A stretch of 16,313 nucleotides of DNA from Acidothermales bacterium (GTDB lineage: Bacteria; Actinomycetota; Actinomycetes; Streptosporangiales; WHST01): NCBI GenBank assembly GCA_017354575.1, contig JAFMQP010000035.1, positions 1-16,313 on the forward strand, given 5' to 3'. Both the position numbers and the translations under genes were made by a program. Of this stretch, positions 11,927-16,313 are shown in pieces. Position 1 is the stretch's first letter. Every line of letters begins with the position of its first letter. Under the pieces are notes generated by a model. The model was not told the origin of the DNA, did not search any database, and was given only the letters and a program-made list of their open reading frames with translations.

Positions 11927-14587
11927 GTGGCCTACCAGACATTCCCCGCCTACGACATCGTCGACAACCTGGTCGTCACCAGGCACGGTACGGTGTGGGC
12001 GATCTGGCGGCTCAAGGGCGTCCCGTACATGCGGGCCGGCCTCAACGGCAAGAAGCAGATGCGGCTGGCGATCAAGCACCTCTGCTCCGCGCTGCCCGAG
12101 GAGTCCCTGCTGCTGACGCTCTGGGCGCGCGTCGACCCGCTGACCGTCGTCGGGCAGACGCTGGACGGCGTCGACACCGACAACCCCATGGTGCAGGAGC
12201 TCGCCGCCGCCCACCTCGAGGTGCTCGGCGACGACGAGATCCGTAAGCCGACGCACTGGGTGGCCGTCCCGCTGCCACACCTCGACGCGCGCAACCGGTT
12301 CGGCTCGTACCGGCGGGCGGCGCAGGTCTCGTTCGCGGAGTCGTTCGGCCTGCCGTGGACGAAGCTGCCGGACGACGAGGTGTCGCTGCGGCTCACGCAG
12401 GCGCAGCGGATGGCGAGCCAGTTCCCCAGCTCGCTCGGGCACCGTCCCGCGACGCCGGCGGAGATCCTGTGGATCTACGCGCACCAGCACCTGCGCGGCA
12501 CGTCGGAGGAGCCGCCGCTGCCCGCCGCCGAGGACTACGGCCAGCTGCTGCGTTCGGGGCTCAGCCTCGCCGAGTTCCGCGACGCGATCTTCTTCGAGGG
12601 CGGCGCCAAGGACGACCGGCTCGAGTCGATGCGGCGTCCGCTGATCCGGCGTTACCTGCGCATCGACGCGCACGAGCAGAGCTACCAGTCCAACCTGGTG
12701 ATCGCCGACATGCCGCGGCACTTCACGTTCCCCGGCACCGAGTGGTTCACCTGGCCGTACAACCTGCTCACCAGCCTCGACGACACCGACCCGTTCTGCT
12801 GTGACGTCGCGGTGCGGCTGCGTTCGGTGCGCAACGAGGACGCGCAGAAGAAGGCACGTCGGCAACGCCGGGAGCTCATCGGGCAGTACGAGGAGTTCGA
12901 CGGCGACATCGCGGGTGCGCCGCCTGAGCTCGGGGACGCGTCGGCGGCACTCGACCAGGAGAGCGCCGAGCTCGCGGTCAACAAGCTCGACCCCGAGCTG
13001 CAGCCGACGATCATCCTGACGGTCTGGGGCGACTCCGTCGACAAGGTCGAGCACCGCGCCGACCGGATCGAGGCGCTGTACCGGCCCAACCAGTTCCCGG
13101 TGCCGCGGCCGACCGGCGAGCAGGAGGACATGTTCTGGGCGGGCGTGCCCGGATCGCCACGTCCGCGGGTCTGCGACGACTACAAGCAGTTCCTGCTGCC
13201 GAGCGGATTCGCGGCGGGCATGCCGTTCGTCGACGTCGACCTCGGCGACCCGACGGGTTTCATCCTCGGCTATCTCACCGAGGTAGGCGTCACGTACCCG
13301 GTGATGCTCGACCTCGAGGCGACGCTGCGCGAACAGCGGGCGGCGTCGATGGCGTTCACCGGCGAGCTGGGCTCGGGCAAGTCCGTGGCCATGAAGACGG
13401 TGACCTATTACATCCTCTCCCGCGGCGGCCGCGGAATCACGATCGACCGGACGCCGATGGGCGAGTGGGCGAAGTTCGCCAAGGCGATGCGGCAGTGGGC
13501 GCACCAGCGCGGCTACCCGTTGAGCGTCAACGTCATCACGGTGTCGGGGGACATCGCGTTCTCGTTCGACCCGCTGCGCATGCTCCCGCGGCACGACGAG
13601 GACGAGGAGGGCAACGCGTTCGACCTCGGCCGGCAGATCGCAGAGGGCACGCTGTCGATCCTGCTCGGCTACGACGCGACCAGCCCGCACGCGTCGATGG
13701 TGTCGGAGGTGCTCGACCGCATCGCCCCGCGCCCGGATCGCAGCATGACGATGTTGATCCGCGAGATGGAGTCGTTGGCGTACGCGTCGGCGAGCCGGGG
13801 CAAGCCGGTGACGCCACGACCGTCGAGCGACGGCGACGAGCCCGACGTGCTCAAGGCGCTGGCGGACGACGACGCTGCGATCGCGTGGGAGATCAGGCGT
13901 CAGCTGCGCGCGATCGCCCGCCGGCCGACATCCCGCGCACTGTTCGACGAGTCGCTGCCGGTCGTGCGGCTGGACGAGGCGGACTTCACCGTCCTGCACA
14001 CCCCGAACCTGCCGCTGCCGCCGAAGGAGGTCGTCAACAACCCGAGCGCGAAGCTGAGCTTCGAGCAGATCCACGCGCAGGCACTGGTGTACGTGGCGAC
14101 GGCGGCGTGCCGGTATGTGGCGTTCCGCGACAACCGGATGACCGTGGTGCCGCTGGACGAGTGCTGGTTCCTCAACAACAACCACGAGGGCCAGCAGCTG
14201 CGCTACGAGATCATCAGGGACGGCCGCAAGCACCGCTCGGCCGTCCTGCTCGGCTCGCACGACGCGGACGACTTCGGCGACGAGGCTACGCGCGGCCTGC
14301 TGAAGTACCGGTTCGCGTTCCGCCAGGGCGACGAGAACCTCGCCAAACGCAACGCCGCGTTCGTCGGCCTGGACACGTCCGACCCCGGGACCCTGGAACT
14401 CGTCAACGACCCCGAACTGCCGTCCGGCCGCTGCGTCCTCTTCGATCGGCACGGCAACAAGGGCGTCCTGCACATCGCCATGCCCCCACTCCAGGACGTC
14501 CGCGACGGCATGCTCACCCACACCGGCGTCGAACCCACCCCCGCCCTGCCGCAACCGATTGCCGAGCAGCACGTTGGCGAGCCCTGA
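11927..14587 (+). CDS. VirB4-like ATPase of the type IV secretion/conjugation cluster
   Basis: 886 residues from GTG 11927, preceded by GGGAGG (11912-11917). It is the energy source of a type IV secretion-type channel, acting at the cytoplasmic face. The C-terminal motor domain has the Walker A motif GELGSGKS (residues 479-486) after AASMAFT. It is followed by YYILSRGGRGITIDRTPMGE. Walker B is VVPLDECWFLNNN with Asp744-Glu745. Near the end come GLLKYRFAFRQGDE and PSGRCVLFDRHGNKG, as in TcpF/VirB4-type ATPases with a weakly conserved N-terminal half. Length fits the family's usual 800-900. It sits last in the tight unit 9803-14587. Codon use and GC are those of the housekeeping genes, unlike the region after it. 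Confidence 0.88.
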   Translation: MAYQTFPAYDIVDNLVVTRHGTVWAIWRLKGVPYMRAGLNGKKQMRLAIKHLCSALPEESLLLTLWARVDPLTVVGQTLDGVDTDNPMVQELAAAHLEVLGDDEIRKPTHWVAVPLPHLDARNRFGSYRRAAQVSFAESFGLPWTKLPDDEVSLRLTQAQRMASQFPSSLGHRPATPAEILWIYAHQHLRGTSEEPPLPAAEDYGQLLRSGLSLAEFRDAIFFEGGAKDDRLESMRRPLIRRYLRIDAHEQSYQSNLVIADMPRHFTFPGTEWFTWPYNLLTSLDDTDPFCCDVAVRLRSVRNEDAQKKARRQRRELIGQYEEFDGDIAGAPPELGDASAALDQESAELAVNKLDPELQPTIILTVWGDSVDKVEHRADRIEALYRPNQFPVPRPTGEQEDMFWAGVPGSPRPRVCDDYKQFLLPSGFAAGMPFVDVDLGDPTGFILGYLTEVGVTYPVMLDLEATLREQRAASMAFTGELGSGKSVAMKTVTYYILSRGGRGITIDRTPMGEWAKFAKAMRQWAHQRGYPLSVNVITVSGDIAFSFDPLRMLPRHDEDEEGNAFDLGRQIAEGTLSILLGYDATSPHASMVSEVLDRIAPRPDRSMTMLIREMESLAYASASRGKPVTPRPSSDGDEPDVLKALADDDAAIAWEIRRQLRAIARRPTSRALFDESLPVVRLDEADFTVLHTPNLPLPPKEVVNNPSAKLSFEQIHAQALVYVATAACRYVAFRDNRMTVVPLDECWFLNNNHEGQQLRYEIIRDGRKHRSAVLLGSHDADDFGDEATRGLLKYRFAFRQGDENLAKRNAAFVGLDTSDPGTLELVNDPELPSGRCVLFDRHGNKGVLHIAMPPLQDVRDGMLTHTGVEPTPALPQPIAEQHVGEP

Positions 14588-15132
14588 GCTCGCCGCGCGC
14601 TCTTGTCTGCCAGCGTTTCAGGAGCGAGGCGTACAGCTCGCGCAGCCTTCGTCGAACCCTAGCGTCACTAGTAACGGCAAAGTGTCGCTTCGTGTGTGGC
14701 CTGGTAGACGCGCCAGCCGGCCGGCATCCCGAAGAGCTTCCAGACAGGTAAGCCATCCGTACAGCGCAAGCGCAGGTGTACCGCTCTCTGGAAGGAAGGC
14801 GCAACGGCGGACCACATGCGTGGCCCAGGCGTGTCGCGAAGTGATGAGCGCTGGGCGCCAAGCTCCGCGGCCGATCGTTGACTTGGGCGGCCGTACTCGG
14901 TGGCATCGCCGTCGTCCGCCCCTTCGAAATCGGTGGGCGGTTGCTTGCTCTGCTCGGGGTCGCGAACTGGCCATGGGTACGGCCTGTTGGCTGTCCGATT
15001 TGCCGGTATTGAGCATCGCGACGACCGCGCTCGCTCGGTCCACACTCGGCTGCCCCGAGCGCCACGGATGGTCGGTGGATTACGATGCATACGGGTTACA
15101 GGGGATACGGACAGGTTGACAGAAGGATTGAT
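14588..15132. other. 545-base stretch without a convincing gene
   Basis: No open frame here has a ribosome binding site together with a recognisable protein. The long frames on both strands are mutual shadows. One minus-strand frame ends with a protein-like stretch (PVWKLFGMPAGWRVYQATHE) and another with LRELYASLLKRW, so a degraded gene is possible. GC content looks lower than in the ATPase gene. No tRNA, clear terminator or terminal repeat was seen. Confidence 0.5.
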
Positions 15133-15546
15133 GTGCCGGCGACGCCTGAAGATCACGATCCCTCGCCTGCTGTGGATGAACCACAGGACCCCTTTGCGGC
15201 AGCAAGGCGTTACGAACGAAGCGGCGGCGGTCAACCTCGGCAGGACGCTTCTCGCGTGCCTACAGGAAGTGTTGGACCCGTCGGCGCACGGCAAGACCCG
15301 GAGATCTCGGCAGCGGCGCCTCAGTCCAACACGCCGATGATCTTGGGGGTCCTCGGTATCGTTGGATGGTTCCTGTGCGGTATCGGTGCGATTGGCTCCG
15401 TGATCGTCGGTGTAATCGGCCAGCGGAAGGCCCGTGAGCTAGGGCAATCTGAGCTCCTGCCAAAGGTCGCGTGGATCGGAGGCCTCGCGGTAATCGTCCT
15501 GGATATCATCGTGGGCTTCTTCATCGGGCCGACGTATGGAGGCTAG
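15133..15546 (+). CDS. DUF4190-like small membrane protein
   Basis: 137 residues from GTG 15133, with AGAAGGA (15121-15127) five bases upstream. The first about 65 residues are a polar, Pro/Gln-rich disordered tail (PATPEDHDPSPAVDEP, VGARQDPEISAAAPQS). Two hydrophobic segments follow at about 69-96 (MILGVLGIVGWFLCGIGAIG) and 110-132 (VAWIGGLAVIVLDIIVGFFI), separated by a basic loop GQRKARELG. This two-helix arrangement with a helix-breaking Gly-rich turn is typical of DUF4190-type proteins, of unknown function and common in actinobacteria. It separates the VirB4-like gene from the last gene of the window and has a different base composition from the preceding cluster. Whether it belongs to the secretion machine is unclear. 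Confidence 0.75.
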   Translation: MPATPEDHDPSPAVDEPQDPFAAARRYERSGGGQPRQDASRVPTGSVGPVGARQDPEISAAAPQSNTPMILGVLGIVGWFLCGIGAIGSVIVGVIGQRKARELGQSELLPKVAWIGGLAVIVLDIIVGFFIGPTYGG

Positions 15547-15594
15547 CGTCTCAGCCTCGGCACCTACATCTCGTGCCCTTGACCTCACTCACTG

Positions 15595-15669
15595 GATGCG
15601 TGTGCCCGCCAGGGCCTTACACTAGCCGCGGACCTCTGCAACTCAGACACGCCGAGTCGGGGGGTTGTG
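15595..15669 (+). promoter_or_regulatory. Promoter and leader of the secretion cluster, copy 2
   Basis: GATGCG (15595-15600), a 17-base spacer and TACACT (15618-15623) repeat the elements found at 9728-9757. TTACACT starts exactly 52 bases before GTG 15669, as it does before GTG 9803, and 40 of these 52 bases are identical. Both leaders contain GCCGCGGA, GACACGCC and a G-run before TGTGTGCG. Confidence 0.55.
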
Positions 15670-16313
15670 TGCGAAGACCGAAACGACGTCGCGCGATCCC
15701 AGGATCGGGCAGTCCTGGCCGGGTTTGGGCGGCTTTGCTCGTATGTACGGCCTTGATTACGTTGGTTGTCGGTTCGGTATCCTTTAACGCAAGGTCAGCA
15801 CACGCAGCGCCACGACCGTCGACATCGCCACAGCGGGCAGAAAAGTCCGAGATCGTCCAGAGGGACGCGCACGCGGCGACAGCAACCTTGAGTCGAGCGG
15901 CACCGCCAGTCTCCAATGGCAAGGACCCACCCGACTACTTCAGTGAGTTGACAGGCCAACACGCCTGCTCTATGCGGCCGCATGCCTATGCACCGAGCAG
16001 CCGGGCGGACGCTGGTTCGGCCGCGGGACACTGCATTCCGGTGTCGTCGTTCATTGCAATGTTCCAGCCGGTTTCGACTTCGGCTGGATTGGGATGGCAG
16101 TGCTTCGTCCCCGGATTCCAGAAGAGCTGTCTTGAAGGCAGTAAGAACGCTACACAGGACAGCGCCATGGAGCAGGCGTTGGGGACGCAGTACGGGTTCG
16201 TGTGGGGGCTGTACCAGCTTGTCGTGAACCTGGCGGCGTGGTTTACGACGTGGGGGATCTCGTTCCAGCCGTTGGCGAAGATCAGTGGGCTGGCGCAGGA
16301 CCTGCAGAACACG
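15669..16313 (+). CDS. Secreted/membrane protein of the secretion cluster (3' end missing; possible VirB6/TrbL-like component)
   Basis: The frame from GTG 15669 stays open for 215 codons to the window end. The start is fixed by the leader shared with the gene at 9803. The N-terminus has basic residues (RRPKRRRAIPGSG), then a hydrophobic segment at about 19-38 (AALLVCTALITLVVGSVSFN), then ARSAHAAPRP, which reads as a signal peptide with a possible cut after an Ala-x-Ala. A polar stretch follows, with four cysteines (HACSMRP, GHCIPVSS, WQCFVPG, KSCLEG) that could form disulfides outside the cell. The segment QYGFVWGLYQLVVNLAAWFT at the edge is amphipathic to hydrophobic. In related clusters the gene after VirB4 often encodes a large VirB6/TrbL-like channel protein, so I suggest that, with low certainty. 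Function cannot be settled without the rest. Confidence 0.7.
   Translation, partial: MRRPKRRRAIPGSGSPGRVWAALLVCTALITLVVGSVSFNARSAHAAPRPSTSPQRAEKSEIVQRDAHAATATLSRAAPPVSNGKDPPDYFSELTGQHACSMRPHAYAPSSRADAGSAAGHCIPVSSFIAMFQPVSTSAGLGWQCFVPGFQKSCLEGSKNATQDSAMEQALGTQYGFVWGLYQLVVNLAAWFTTWGISFQPLAKISGLAQDLQNT

Noticed and set aside
11792..14572. A 926-codon open frame antisense to the VirB4-like gene
   Set aside because: It is the shadow of a real GC-rich gene: its product is Arg/His/Val/Asp-rich without any recognisable domain, and the plus frame has Walker motifs and a ribosome binding site.
14618..15294. Minus-strand frames in the gap after the VirB4-like gene
   Set aside because: Two overlapping frames each contain short protein-like pieces, but neither has a credible start or known motif, so I list only an uncoded stretch with possible remnants.
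1..16313. CRISPR arrays, tRNA or rRNA genes and insertion sequences
   Set aside because: No regularly spaced repeats, no recognisable RNA gene and no transposase or integrase reading frame were seen anywhere in the window.

Overview
The window is very GC-rich, uses many GTG starts and carries families typical of high-GC Gram-positive bacteria: a DtxR/IdeR-like operator, a TTGTCCACA-type DnaA box, WXG-motif toxins and a TcpC/TcpE/VirB4-like transfer cluster. It is very probably an actinobacterial chromosome. I cannot name a genus.

Layout. Positions 2-1148 hold the end of a fructosamine-kinase-family gene and a small holin-like membrane protein. Positions 1163-3385 hold a decayed polymorphic-toxin cassette (A): a WXG-like partner, a toxin and an Imm8-like immunity gene, each interrupted by frameshifts. 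Positions 3458-5419 (minus strand) are a compact operon: gluconokinase, a BNR/Asp-box repeat protein and a MoaD/ThiS-like ubiquitin-fold protein. A divergent promoter region with an iron-box-like sequence leads into a VIT1/CCC1-type metal transporter (5495-6235), followed by an M20D amidohydrolase (6273-7478). Positions 7531-9603 (minus strand) hold an intact second toxin cassette (B): partner, toxin and candidate immunity gene. It is a paralogue of cassette A in its promoter, partner and toxin N-terminus, but has a different toxin tip and immunity gene. Head-to-head with it, from 9803 to the window end, lies a type IV secretion/conjugation-like cluster: a TcpC-like protein, a small two-helix membrane protein, a TcpE/VirB3-like protein, a VirB4-like ATPase, an uncoded 545-base stretch, a DUF4190-like membrane protein, and the start of a secreted or membrane cysteine-containing protein that runs off the window.

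How the parts fit. The two toxin cassettes look like one family of export-type (WXG/LXG-like) effectors with exchangeable tips. Their promoter regions share a perfect DnaA-box 9-mer next to a conserved promoter with identical 17-base spacing. The secretion cluster has its own duplicated leader: 40 of 52 bases upstream of the gene at 9803 recur upstream of the gene at 15669 with the same distance to the start codon, which suggests that two transcription units of one machine are co-regulated. Whether the secretion cluster serves the adjacent toxin is an open inference. The metabolic genes between the cassettes look like ordinary chromosomal backbone.
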